From the NCBI GenBank assembly GCA_965222445.1, contig CBDCTY010000002.1:1302001-1366000 (forward strand): a stretch of DNA of 64,000 nt, written 5' to 3'. Shown here one piece after another: positions 16,782 through 25,728 of the stretch. Source of the stretch: GCA-958296115 sp965222445. GTDB lineage: Bacteria; Chloroflexota; Dehalococcoidia; Lucifugimonadales; CAJWER01. How positions within the stretch are numbered: the stretch's first letter is position 1; each line of letters starts with the position of its first letter. The translations under genes and the position numbers were made by a program. The notes beneath the pieces were generated by a model. It had not been told where the DNA came from, did not search any database, and was given only the letters and a program-made list of their open reading frames with translations.

Positions 16782-19195
16782 GCCAATTCTACGGACGTTG
16801 CCCCGCTGCCGCCGTTCAAGGGTGTCTCCGAGCCGAACGACTTCACCAGCGGATGGTGCTCCAGGAGCTCGCGGACCACGCGCCTCAGTACGCCCGTCCC
16901 CTTACCATGGACGATGCGGACCGAGCGAAGCCCGTCCCGAACGGCCCTGTCCAGGAACTCGTCCGTCCGTATCGACGCGTCGTCCGCCTGCATCCCCCTC
17001 AGGTCGATCTCCATGGTGCCGAGCACGGGTCCCAGGTCCAGCCCCACGCCGGGCGGGGACTCGCCTTCAGGCTCCGCCGCATCCGCATGGGTGAGTCGGC
17101 CCAGGCCGACCCTGAGGCGGACGTTCCCGACCGAGACCTCGGCCTCCCCAGCTCGCTCGTCGACGACCTCTACAAGGCCCTGCACGCTCATGCCTCGTAC
17201 GTCGACGAGGTCGCCTGCGGCCACTGGCTGCCCTGTACGGCGTACTCTCCGGGGCGCGGACTTGGAGTCGACCTTGACCATTTCCTCTTTGGCGCCTGAT
17301 AGCGCCTCGGCAGCTCGGTCGACCACGGGCTCGAGCGGCTCTCCGGGGGGCGCGGACCATGAGAGGGCTGCCTGCGCTCGTCGCAGCTGTCTCCGGGCCT
17401 CGTCGTACTCGCGCTCGATATCCCTGCGGGCCTCCAGCAGTACGTCGGCGCGCGAGACCTCCATCTCTTCCAGTCTCGACTCCAGCTCCCTTCGGGATGC
17501 CTCGGCCGCCGCCTCGGCCGTGCCCGCCGCTTCGATCCGCTCCTTTAGCTGCTGGCGCGATGCCTGAAGCTCGAGGAGCCAGTCCTCGAAACGCAGGTGC
17601 TGCGGCTCCATTAGCGTGCGTGCGTCGTCGAGAATATCCACAGGCAGCCCGACCTGCTCGGCCACGGCAATCGCGTAGCTCCTCCCGGGCACGCCCGGCG
17701 TCAGGTGATAGGTGGGGCGGAGCGTGCTGGCGTCCAGCTCGACGCTGGCGTTGCTCATGCCGCGGGCCGTCTCGGCATGGACCGCGACGCTCCTGTGATG
17801 CGTCGTGACGATGGACCACGCGCCCAACGATACTACGCGGTTCAGGACGGCCTTTGCGATTGCCGAGCCCTCGTCGGGGTCCGTGCTCGCCCCCAGCTCG
17901 TCGAGCAGCACCAGGGACCGGGGCGTGGCGTGTCGGAGGACCGCAGCGAGGTTGCTGACGTGAGACCCGAAGGTCGACGCGGACTGCTGGATGTCCTGCA
18001 TGTCACCGATGTCCGCAAAGACGCCGTCGAACACCGGCAGCGCGCTTCCGGCGTCGACGGATACCGGCAGGCCGCACTGGTGCATGACCGCCAGGAGCCC
18101 CGCCGTCTTGAGCGCGGCGGTCTTGCCGCCCATGTTCGGCCCGGTAATCACGAGCCCTGTCCACCCCGGGCCTACGTGGACATTGACGGGCACAGCCTCC
18201 CTGCCGAGCAGAGGATGCCTCGCCTGAATGAGGCGAATGGCGTCGCATTCTCCATCGACGGGTACGGTCGCGGACTCGCGTCGGGCCCCGTACCTTGCGC
18301 GCGCCATGATGAAGTCCAGCCGGGTCGCCGCCTCGACGCCCGACTCGATCTCCTCCGCAGCCTCCCCCACGGCCGCCGACAGCTCCCAGAGCACCCGCTC
18401 GGTTTCCCGTTCCTCCTCCAGGACCAGCTCGCGCCATCGGTTGCCCATCTCCACCGTAGCGAAGGGCTCCACGAACAGCGTCGCGCCCGTGTTGGAGGCT
18501 CCGTGCACCACGCCGGGCACCCTGTGGCGATGGCCCGCCTTCACCTGGATGACGAGCCTGTCGGAGCGCATGGAGATCACGCTGTCCTGGAGCGCCGCTG
18601 CCCTGTCGGGCGACTCGACTACACGCGCCAGGGCCGCGGCGGCGCCATCGTATGCCTGCCTGGCGCTGCGGCGCAGCGAGCCCAGCCCCGGCGACGCACC
18701 GTCCAGCACCTCGCCCATGGTCCCGATGCTGCCCGCTATCCTGTGACGCAGGCCGGACAGGTCGGAGATGCCGGAGGCTATCGCCGCCAGTATTGGCGCG
18801 GAGCCGCCGAACGAGAGCACCTTCGTCCGGGCAAGCGCCTGCACGTCCAGCATCTCGGCGATTGCCAGCAGCTCGTGCCCTGTGAGCAGCCCGCCCTTCG
18901 CGGCCCGCGCCGTCGAGAGCGACACGTCCTCCACGGGCCGGAGCGCCACGTCGCTGCCCTCCTGGAGCAGGGCCGCTGCCTCGGCCGTCTCCGCGTGAAG
19001 CCGAGCGACCTCGTCGAGGTCGTACGACGGCGTCAGCGAGAGGGCCATATCGCCGGCGCGCGGGAACGTCGTCTCGGAGACGAGCTGCCTGCGCACCTCG
19101 GGGAAGTCGAGCAGGTCCAGCGCCTCGTCCAGGAGACGCTCTCTCTCTATCTCGGATACCACCTTCGTGTTTCCAGTCTTGCACCGCAGCGGCAT
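16778..19195 (-). CDS. mutS2: endonuclease MutS2
   Basis: MutS2 is a MutS-like ATPase involved in recombination control or ribosome rescue. The ATPase core shows Walker A GPNMGGKTAALKT and LLDELGASTDPDEG. A coiled-coil region (about 520-620) leads to a C-terminal Smr nuclease domain with DLRGMQ, HGKGTGVLR and a GGSGATSVEL tail. The 805-residue length is normal. The start is uncertain: ATG at 19195 has a weak AGGG site, and a GTG twelve codons later would also fit. It is the first gene of a two-gene unit with the DUF192 protein. Confidence 0.95.
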   Translation of the reverse strand: MPLRCKTGNTKVVSEIERERLLDEALDLLDFPEVRRQLVSETTFPRAGDMALSLTPSYDLDEVARLHAETAEAAALLQEGSDVALRPVEDVSLSTARAAKGGLLTGHELLAIAEMLDVQALARTKVLSFGGSAPILAAIASGISDLSGLRHRIAGSIGTMGEVLDGASPGLGSLRRSARQAYDGAAAALARVVESPDRAAALQDSVISMRSDRLVIQVKAGHRHRVPGVVHGASNTGATLFVEPFATVEMGNRWRELVLEEERETERVLWELSAAVGEAAEEIESGVEAATRLDFIMARARYGARRESATVPVDGECDAIRLIQARHPLLGREAVPVNVHVGPGWTGLVITGPNMGGKTAALKTAGLLAVMHQCGLPVSVDAGSALPVFDGVFADIGDMQDIQQSASTFGSHVSNLAAVLRHATPRSLVLLDELGASTDPDEGSAIAKAVLNRVVSLGAWSIVTTHHRSVAVHAETARGMSNASVELDASTLRPTYHLTPGVPGRSYAIAVAEQVGLPVDILDDARTLMEPQHLRFEDWLLELQASRQQLKERIEAAGTAEAAAEASRRELESRLEEMEVSRADVLLEARRDIEREYDEARRQLRRAQAALSWSAPPGEPLEPVVDRAAEALSGAKEEMVKVDSKSAPRRVRRTGQPVAAGDLVDVRGMSVQGLVEVVDERAGEAEVSVGNVRLRVGLGRLTHADAAEPEGESPPGVGLDLGPVLGTMEIDLRGMQADDASIRTDEFLDRAVRDGLRSVRIVHGKGTGVLRRVVRELLEHHPLVKSFGSETPLNGGSGATSVELA

Positions 19196-19231
19196 GTAGG
19201 AAACCCTGGCGATCTGGCCAACCCTCTGCGT

Positions 19232-19873
19232 CTACTTATCCAACACACGCGTGATCACTTCAATCTCGTCAATGACTTCGCTGAGCGTTGGGAACTGGTA
19301 TCGTTCCAACCTCTCGTAGAACACTTCATCGCCTGTCAGCGGGTTGAAGGCTCTGTGGTGGTAGTCTGAGTCGCGTAGGTGCACGTTGTGGTATCGCAAT
19401 ACCATAGTATGGGCCGCACCCCGCCCCCTTGGTATCCATGCGGCGTACTTGTACGAGGTGCCGCGAACCTTGAGGATATTGCCAACTTGCAACGTCTCAA
19501 GAGTCTTGTCAACTCTCAAGACGACACCGCGAAGGCAGTAGACGTGGCCTCTTTAGGTGAATATCCGGCGGCTCAAGCGTGAACTCAAGATCGTGTGACG
19601 CTATGAACCAGTGATTCTCAGTCCTCTTTTCGTGGATAGATCTATAGTGGTCCCAGGTGTTCCATCCGTGCGGGTCCGAGCCTTGTCTAATGACCGAAGA
19701 GCGCGATAGGCATACATCCATGTCAGCTTGTCCTCAGTTTCACGCTCGGTACCGTCAGCAAGCGCTCGAGCCATGTTTCCTGACAACATCTCGTAGCGGA
19801 CCTCTGCTTCCTCAACAGTCTTCTCAAACTCAGCTCTCAGTCCATGATTTCCGTTGTTGATGCGAATACCCAT
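19232..19873 (-). pseudogene. uncharacterised gene broken by two compensating frameshifts
   Basis: An ATG at 19873 with a GGAGGGAG site opens a frame beginning MGIRINNGNHGLRAEFEKT. It stops early after LRITGS. A second frame, overlapping it, continues as WNTWDHYRSIHEKRTENHWF. The first frame then resumes as RGHVYCLRGVVLRVDKTLE and runs to TRVLDK. Start and final stop are in the same frame over 642 nt, so two opposite one-base shifts explain the pattern. The joined product would be about 213 residues. I do not recognise the family. Sequencing error is an alternative to real decay. Confidence 0.55.
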
Positions 19874-19972
19874 CGTAGAGCTCCCTCCACGAACAGCGAA
19901 CAATTGTTTTGTCTGGGCTTGCTGCAAGCGTAATCAAAAGCTGTCACCACGTCAACCCGCTCTCACGCCCTG

Positions 19973-20170
19973 TAGGGCCTTTCCAAAGTTCCCTCTCCCC
20001 TTCGCGGGAGAGGGTTAGAGCCTGCCCCGTACTCAATACGGGGGTGAGGGGGCGTCAACCGATACAAGTCAGTCACCCTCATCCTAACCTTCTCCCATTG
20101 AGGGAGAAGGGATTTCCCAGATCCCTCTTATGGCATTGTGTGGCATTGTGACGACTTTGGAAAGGCCCTG
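19973..20170. mobile_element. miniature element, family A, copy 1
   Basis: Inverted ends AGGGCCTTTCCAAAGT and ACTTTGGAAAGGCCCT enclose 198 bp. The 10-bp direct repeat CACGCCCTGT flanks it (19964-19973 and 20171-20180). The interior carries a CCCTCTCCC...GGGAGAGGG hairpin, an AGCCTGCCCC...GGGG cassette and a second CTTCTCCC...GGGAGAAG hairpin. It fills most of the gap before thrB. The remainder (20,180-20,442) has only a short ATACCCGC/GCGGGTAT stem. Confidence 0.85.
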
Positions 20171-20442
20171 CACGCCCTGTAACTGTTCAGTCCTGGTGAG
20201 ACGAACGCCCCCCGCACCGCCCCTGGATACCCGCCTTCGCGGGTATGACGACGGGATGTCCTCTCACTAACTCTGAACACTTGCCACGCCCTACCTGTCG
20301 GCAATCCTGAAGTCCCGATGCCAGTACTCTGCACGAGGAGCGTCGCAACCTGAGGCGTCGGCGAACATCGGCAAACACCCGGCCTCCGGCCCGGCCCGTG
20401 CTATCATGTCACGCGAGCTGGACCCTCAGCGAACGACAAGCA

Positions 20443-21351
20443 ATGCCCAAGCGAATAACGGTAAGCGTCCCCGCAACGACGGCGAACCTCGGCCCGGGCT
20501 TCGACTGCCTGGGCATGGCCCTCGATGTCTGGAACACCGTCACGTTCACCACGGGCGAGTCCGGCTTCAGCGTCACGGGACAGGGCGCGGACAACCTGCC
20601 CGCGGGACAGGGAAACTTCATCAGCACCGCCTTCGCCCTCCCCTTCACGGAGACGGGGACGCCCCAGGCGGACGTGGGAATCGAATGCCGCAACGGTATC
20701 CCGGTCGGAAGAGGCCTCGGCAGCAGCTCCGCTGCGATAGTCGCCGGAATCCTGGCCGGCAACGAGCTGTGCGGCAGCCCATTCTCGCAAGAGGAGCTGA
20801 TCGCCATGGCGGCTGGCGTCGAGGGTCACCCCGACAACGTCGCCCCGGCAATCCTGGGTGGGCTCCAGGTAGTTGTGCGCGCCAGCGATGGGATCGTAGC
20901 GTCGTCGGTCCCCTTGCCCAAGGGGCTCGATGCCGTGCTCTTCGTGCCCGATCAGCTCGTGGTCACCCGGGAGGCTCGGTCGCTGCTGCCGCGAAGGATC
21001 GACAGGGACGACGCGGTGTTCAATATCGGCAGAGTCGGACTCCTCATCAACGCCCTCGCCACCGGCGACCTGTCACTGTTGCGTACGGCCACGGAGGACC
21101 GGCTTCACCAGCAGGAGAGGGAGAAGATATTCCCCGCGATGAAGAACATCCTGAGGGCGGCGCTGGACGCGGGAGCCCTGGGCGCATTCCTTTCGGGGTC
21201 GGGGTCTTCCGTGCTGGCCTTCGCGAACAGCCGAAGGATGACCATCGGGTACGAGATGGCCGAGGCCGCCTCCAAGTCGGGCGTGAGCGGCGAGTTCAGG
21301 GTGACGCGTCCCTCCGCGCAGGGCGCCCGCCTGTACTCAGAAGACGAATAG
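20443..21351 (+). CDS. thrB: homoserine kinase
   Basis: This GHMP-family kinase phosphorylates homoserine on the way to threonine. The 302-residue product starts MPKRITVSVPATTANLGPGF, with the family's N-terminal substrate motif. The ATP loop reads GRGLGSSSAAIVAG, and the C-terminal GAFLSGSGSSVLAF motif is intact. The frame is open further upstream, but the ATG at 20443 gives the normal N-terminus. The ribosome site is weak. lysC follows after 7 nt, and threonine synthase lies far away at 51,962. Confidence 0.93.
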   Translation: MPKRITVSVPATTANLGPGFDCLGMALDVWNTVTFTTGESGFSVTGQGADNLPAGQGNFISTAFALPFTETGTPQADVGIECRNGIPVGRGLGSSSAAIVAGILAGNELCGSPFSQEELIAMAAGVEGHPDNVAPAILGGLQVVVRASDGIVASSVPLPKGLDAVLFVPDQLVVTREARSLLPRRIDRDDAVFNIGRVGLLINALATGDLSLLRTATEDRLHQQEREKIFPAMKNILRAALDAGALGAFLSGSGSSVLAFANSRRMTIGYEMAEAASKSGVSGEFRVTRPSAQGARLYSEDE

Positions 21352-21358
21352 CCCGCCG

Positions 21359-22591
21359 TTGTCGATCGTGGTCCAGAAATACGGCGGCAGCTCCCTGGCC
21401 GACGCCGACGCGATCCGCAGGGTGGCCCGCCGCATCGCCCGCGCGAGCAGCGGCGGGGACCGCGTCGTAGCCGTCGTCTCGGCAATGGGCGACACCACTG
21501 ACAGGCTCATCGAGCTGGCCGAGAAGGTCGCGGGACGCCCGGACACCAGGGAGCTCGACGCGCTCCTTGCCACCGGAGAGCTCCAGAGCTGCACCCTCAT
21601 GGCCATGGCGCTCCACTCCCTGGGATGCAGCGCCATATCCCTCAGCGGCGCACAGGCGGGGATTCGCACCGACTCCCGCCACCGCGGGGCTCGCATATCC
21701 GTCGTCGACCCGGTGCGTATCACCCGCGAGCTCGAGTCCGGCAAGACCGTGATCGTCGCGGGGTTCCAGGGGATTACCGACGACCTCGACGTCACGACCC
21801 TCGAGAGGGGCGGCTCGGACACGACCGCCGTCGCTGTCGCGGCGGGGCTGGGCGCACTGAGATGCGAGATATATACCGACGTGGACGGCATCTACACCGC
21901 GAACCCCTTCATCGTCCCGAAAGCCCGCAGGCTCGACGAGATCGGCTTCGAGGAGATGCTGGAGCTGGCGAGCTACGGGGCCAAGTTCCCCCCTCAGGCC
22001 GTCGAGATGGCCCTCGTCTACGACGTGCCGATACTCGTGGCGTCGAGCTTCGCGGACGGGCCCGGCACCATGATTCACAAGGAGTCGAGTGTGAGCACCA
22101 GAGTCGGCCAGATTCGGAACAGGGTCAGGGCTATTGCTACCGACGCGAACGTCGCGAAGATCACCGCGCGGGGCCTCACGGACCGCGTCGGCCTCCAGGC
22201 GGACATCTTCGGCCCCCTCGCCGACGCGGACATCAGCGTCGACGTCATAGTCCAGAACGCGGGCGCAGACGGAGGCACTGACCTGTCCTTCACTGTCGAG
22301 CGCACGACGCTCGATGCCGCAATGGAGGTCGCGGAGCCGGTGTGCAAGGCTCTCGGCGCGCCTCAAGTCACCGGCTCGTCCGAGCTCGCCAAGGTGACAA
22401 TCGTGGGCACCGGTATGCAGAACATGCCCGGCTACGCCTCCAGGATGTTCCGCGCGTTGGCCGACGAGGGCATTGCCATCGAGCTCATTTCCACGTCCGA
22501 GATACGCATCACCTGCGTGGTCCGCGAGGACCGGCTGGAGGACGCGGCCCGGGCACTTCACCGCGCCTTCGAGCTCGACAGCGCGGGGTAG
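21359..22591 (+). CDS. lysC: aspartate kinase
   Basis: It phosphorylates aspartate as the first step to lysine, threonine and methionine. The 410-residue protein opens with VVQKYGGSSLAD and contains GFQGITDDLDVTTLERGGSD. The C-terminal half carries two ACT domains (about residues 265-400), the usual site of feedback inhibition. The start is TTG; a GTG three codons later is an alternative. It sits directly behind thrB, so a threonine-biosynthesis unit is likely. The glycosyltransferase starts 12 bp downstream. Confidence 0.93.
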   Translation: MSIVVQKYGGSSLADADAIRRVARRIARASSGGDRVVAVVSAMGDTTDRLIELAEKVAGRPDTRELDALLATGELQSCTLMAMALHSLGCSAISLSGAQAGIRTDSRHRGARISVVDPVRITRELESGKTVIVAGFQGITDDLDVTTLERGGSDTTAVAVAAGLGALRCEIYTDVDGIYTANPFIVPKARRLDEIGFEEMLELASYGAKFPPQAVEMALVYDVPILVASSFADGPGTMIHKESSVSTRVGQIRNRVRAIATDANVAKITARGLTDRVGLQADIFGPLADADISVDVIVQNAGADGGTDLSFTVERTTLDAAMEVAEPVCKALGAPQVTGSSELAKVTIVGTGMQNMPGYASRMFRALADEGIAIELISTSEIRITCVVREDRLEDAARALHRAFELDSAG

Positions 22592-22602
22592 CGGCCATCC
22601 CC

Positions 22603-23328
22603 TTGGACGAGCCCTATCTCTCCATAGTCGTGCCCGCCTACAACGAGGAGGCCCGCATAGGCCGAACGCTCGAGGAGCTGGCGGCCTACCTCAGCCCGTG
22701 CGTGTTCACCTGGGAGATACTGGTGGTCGACGACGGCAGCGCCGACCGCACCCGCGAGATCGTCGAGGAGACCGGTCGCCGTATCCCGGATATCCGGGTT
22801 CTTCCGGTCGCCCACGGGGGCAAGGGCTGGGCCGTGAGGCAGGGCATGCTGTCGGCCAGGGGGCGTCTGAGATTCATGGCGGATGCCGACCTCGCCATGC
22901 CGATCGATCAGCTCGACGGCTTCCTGCGCCGGGTCGACGAGGGTTACGACGTGGTGATCGCCTCCCGAGAGGCCCCGGGCGCGAGACGCTTCGGCGAGCC
23001 TCACATGAGGCACCTGATGGGCAGGGTCTTCAACTGGACCGTCAGGCTCCTGGCGGTCCGCGGGTTCCAGGACACCCAGTGCGGGTTCAAGTGCTTCACG
23101 TCGGACGCAGCCGACGCCCTGTTCCGGGTCACGCACATCGACGGCCTCGGCTTCGACGTCGAGCTCCTCTATGCGGCGAAGAAACGCGGCCTGTCGATCA
23201 TTGAGGTACCCATCCGCTGGCACTACCAGCCCCGGAGCAAGGTCCGGCCCCTACGCGACTCGATACTGGCGCTGACCGACATCCTGCGGATCAGGCTGCG
23301 AAGCCTGGCTGGGAAGTACAACCCCTGA
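22603..23328 (+). CDS. family 2 glycosyltransferase, dolichyl-phosphate-mannose-synthase type
   Basis: This 241-residue GT-A enzyme probably transfers a sugar to a polyprenyl phosphate at the membrane. Visible motifs are SIVVPAYNEEARIGRTLEEL, VVDDGSADRT, and the metal-binding region DADLAMP. The DTQCGFKCF and GFDVELLYAAKKRG segments match the DPM1-like branch, which lacks a C-terminal membrane anchor as here. The start is TTG at 22603. The frame is open upstream inside lysC, but that part is a shadow. Confidence 0.88.
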   Translation: MDEPYLSIVVPAYNEEARIGRTLEELAAYLSPCVFTWEILVVDDGSADRTREIVEETGRRIPDIRVLPVAHGGKGWAVRQGMLSARGRLRFMADADLAMPIDQLDGFLRRVDEGYDVVIASREAPGARRFGEPHMRHLMGRVFNWTVRLLAVRGFQDTQCGFKCFTSDAADALFRVTHIDGLGFDVELLYAAKKRGLSIIEVPIRWHYQPRSKVRPLRDSILALTDILRIRLRSLAGKYNP

Positions 23329-23425
23329 CATTTATGGCCCCGACAGCGGTGCCGATTACATGCCTGACTTGCCTTGCGCACTCGCTGGGTGTCGGCTAGA
23401 ATCCCCGCCAAAATCTGGAGCAGGC

Positions 23426-24408
23426 ATGTCGTCGCAAGCTTACGCAGGAGATAGGCAGGGGGCCAGGAAAGACCTGGCCAAGAGAGCAATTGACCTCGCG
23501 ATGAAGTCCCGCTGGGCCGAGGCCGTGAACACCAACCGCGCCATCCTCGCGGAGTTCCCCAACGACGTGGGGGCATACAACCGCATGGGCAAGGCGCCAG
23601 GGCCTTTCCAAAGTCCGTTCGTGGTGAGCCTGTCGAACCACAATTGGGGCCTTCGACAAGCTCAGGCCGAACGGCAAGGTACGACCCTATCTCAACAATG
23701 GAAAGGCCCTGGCAAGGCGCTGGCTGAGGCAGGGAGGGTCGTCGAGGCCAGGGCCGCCTTCTCCCGTGTTCTCGACCTCTCGCCGCACAACCCCATCGCC
23801 AAGAGAACCTCAACCGTCTGGGGAAGCTCGTCGACGGCGAGCCCGGCCCGTCCGCAAGCGCGAGCGAGCCCCGCCGGGTATTCATCGAGGAGAGCGGCAA
23901 GTCGGGGGCTACTGCCCTGATCAACCTCGGGAGTCCCGCCGATCTGCTGAAGGAGGCACCCGGGCACCCGGTGACGCTCAGGGTAGAAGGCAGCTCGCTA
24001 AAGGCCTACGGCATCAGGGACAGCTACCTGGGGCAGGTGGAGCCGCGCCTGGGGTCCAGGCTCATCAGGCTGATGCGCGGTGGGAACAGGTACGAGGCGG
24101 CCGTGAAGAGCGTTGGGGAGCGCGAGCTTGCCATCATGATTCGGGAGGTCTTCCAGCACCCCTCACAGATCGGCGCCGTCTCATTCCCCTCCAGGGACAG
24201 CGCCCAAGGCGGTGATAGGGATGGCCTGATCGGCATGACGTCAGGCAACGCCACAGGCAAGGGCGAATTCGGGCGGTACGCGGCGGCCTCGTTCAAGGAC
24301 TGGTCCAGCGACGACACCGAGCCGGGTGACGACGAGGTATTCGCGCCGGCATCCCACAGGGTCCTCGACCCCTCATCCGGCCAGGAACAGGAAGAAGAGA
24401 TCCCCTGA
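23426..24408 (+). pseudogene. TPR-containing protein gene, interrupted and frameshifted
   Basis: The start ATG at 23426 follows GGAGCAGGC. The first part is a TPR-like segment (RWAEAVNTNRAILAEFPNDV). A 114-bp family A element is inserted at 23598 and, with its 9-bp duplication, adds exactly 41 codons in frame. TPR sequence resumes as ALAEAGRVVEARAAFSRVLD. Around 23803-23806 one base is missing: the next natural text (LNRLGKLVDGEPGPS...) is in another frame and continues to 24408. Without both events the product would be about 287 residues. It probably had a scaffold or regulatory role; nothing more specific is visible. Confidence 0.75.
23598..23711. mobile_element. miniature element, family A, copy 2, inside the TPR gene
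   Basis: Perfect 13-bp inverted ends, CAGGGCCTTTCCA and TGGAAAGGCCCTG, enclose 114 bp. The 9-bp direct repeat GCAAGGCGC lies at 23589-23597 and 23712-23720. The interior holds an inverted pair of the common CTGAGC/TTCGACA-type repeat. It contains no stop codon in the host reading frame. Confidence 0.9.
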
Positions 24409-24422
24409 GTCGGCCTGCCGCC

Positions 24423-24701
24423 CTAGCCGGGCTTCGCCCCGGCGGCCCCGTCCTTCTCCGCGAGGGCGCGGGGGCGGTAGTACAGCCCCCACCTCTGCAT
24501 CGCCGCTTGCACGTTCGGGTCGTCCAGGTCGGTGAGCTCCCGCAGGAAGCCTGCGAGGGAGTGGACGTGCAGCATCTCCTCGCCGCAGACCCAACTCGCC
24601 TCGCTGGGGACCACGTACAGTACGCCGCTCTGATGCTCGCACTCCAGTTCGATCCGCCTGCTGCCGGTCTCGCCCTTCAACGCAAACCCGCTGGAGTTCA
24701 T
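24423..24701 (-). CDS. small hypothetical protein
   Basis: The 92-residue product starts MNSSGFALKGETGSRRIELE. It has a beta-rich N-terminal half (SGVLYVVPSEASWVCGEEML) and a helical end rich in charged residues. No family is recognised. An upstream GTG at 24737 would add 12 residues. It converges with the TPR pseudogene, 14 bp away. Confidence 0.5.
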   Translation of the reverse strand: MNSSGFALKGETGSRRIELECEHQSGVLYVVPSEASWVCGEEMLHVHSLAGFLRELTDLDDPNVQAAMQRWGLYYRPRALAEKDGAAGAKPG

Positions 24702-24808
24702 CACCAGACCATCCCCCGCCGCGTTATACTGGCCCACGTTCGGGCCACCATGGGATTATACCAACAGGCCTCGAAGGATGCGGGACTCCCGGAGGAGACC
24801 TTTGAATA

Positions 24809-24910
24809 ATACCAATTTATTTTGAGCGCGCCGTAAATCCGTCATTCCCGCGAAGGCGGGAACCCACTCCCTGGCCGCACATATACGGCGGCATCACGGT
24901 GACTTGGTAT
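24809..24910. mobile_element. miniature element, family C, copy 1 (short form)
   Basis: It is a 102-bp unit with ends ATACCAATTTA and TGACTTGGTAT, bordered by TA. It contains the small hairpin TTCCCGCGAAGGCGGGAA and the conserved right part CCGCACATATACGGCGGC. It carries the short hairpin without the extra GC-rich cassette. It lies between the small hypothetical gene and the CPBP gene. Confidence 0.85.
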
Positions 24911-25019
24911 AACTCCCCATGAGGGCCAATACTGTGGATGGGAGACATTGCTTTCATAGCTGGGTCCCCCACCCCTGGATTCCGGCTTTCGAGGTTGTGC
25001 AAGGGTCTCCGGAGGTAGT

Positions 25020-25718
25020 ATGACGGACCCTGAGGCGGTGACGACGGAGGGCGTTCCCTGGAACGTCTGGGACGTCGTCCGCGCATCCGGTCTCATCGTG
25101 GCTGTCTCCGCCGCGGCCCTGGTCGCACTCGCGCTGCTAGGGCCAGGGCCGGCGCTGACCGCGGCGGCCCTCGTGCTCCCCCACTCCAGCATGTTGGCGG
25201 CAGTATGGATCTTCGGCGTTCGCAAGCACGGCGCCGGATGGCGGCCCCTGGGATTCGTGGCTCCGCCCCTGCCGCGGGGTCTGTTGCTGCCGTGGCTCGT
25301 GCTCCTCATGAGCCTGGGGGCTGCGACACTCTACGTCAGTGCCGTGTCGGCGCTCGGCCTCGAAGCCTTGGTCCCGCCGAGCCTTCCCCACGAGCTTCTA
25401 GGCGAGGGCGTCACGAGGATTCTGAGCATCGCAGGGGTGGGCTTGGCCGGGCCGCTGATCGAGGAGGTCTTCTTCCGGGGCTTCCTGCTCGCCGCCCTGG
25501 TAAAGCCCCTGGGCACGGTCAGGGCGGCCGTGGTCGCGTCGGCGGCCTTCTCGGCGGCCCACGTCAGCGTCCCAGTCGTGATACCCTTGTTCGTTACCGG
25601 GTTGCTGCTGTCGTGGCTGTACCTGAGGACAGGGTCGATATGGCCGCCCTTTGCGGCGCACGCGGCCCAGAACCTCCTGGCTCTTGCGGCAACCCTGGCA
25701 ATGCTGGAGGAAGCATAG
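25020..25718 (+). CDS. CPBP-family intramembrane metalloprotease (Abi type)
   Basis: This 232-residue protein has about seven hydrophobic helices. The catalytic signature is present: EEVFFRG near residue 157, and a histidine in FSAAHVSV about 25 residues later. CPBP proteins cleave or process substrates within the membrane, as in CAAX processing or bacteriocin self-immunity. A GGAGG site lies just before the ATG. trpA starts 10 bp downstream, so the two are probably transcribed together, although no functional link is evident. Confidence 0.88.
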   Translation: MTDPEAVTTEGVPWNVWDVVRASGLIVAVSAAALVALALLGPGPALTAAALVLPHSSMLAAVWIFGVRKHGAGWRPLGFVAPPLPRGLLLPWLVLLMSLGAATLYVSAVSALGLEALVPPSLPHELLGEGVTRILSIAGVGLAGPLIEEVFFRGFLLAALVKPLGTVRAAVVASAAFSAAHVSVPVVIPLFVTGLLLSWLYLRTGSIWPPFAAHAAQNLLALAATLAMLEEA

Positions 25719-25728
25719 GGCCTGACCG

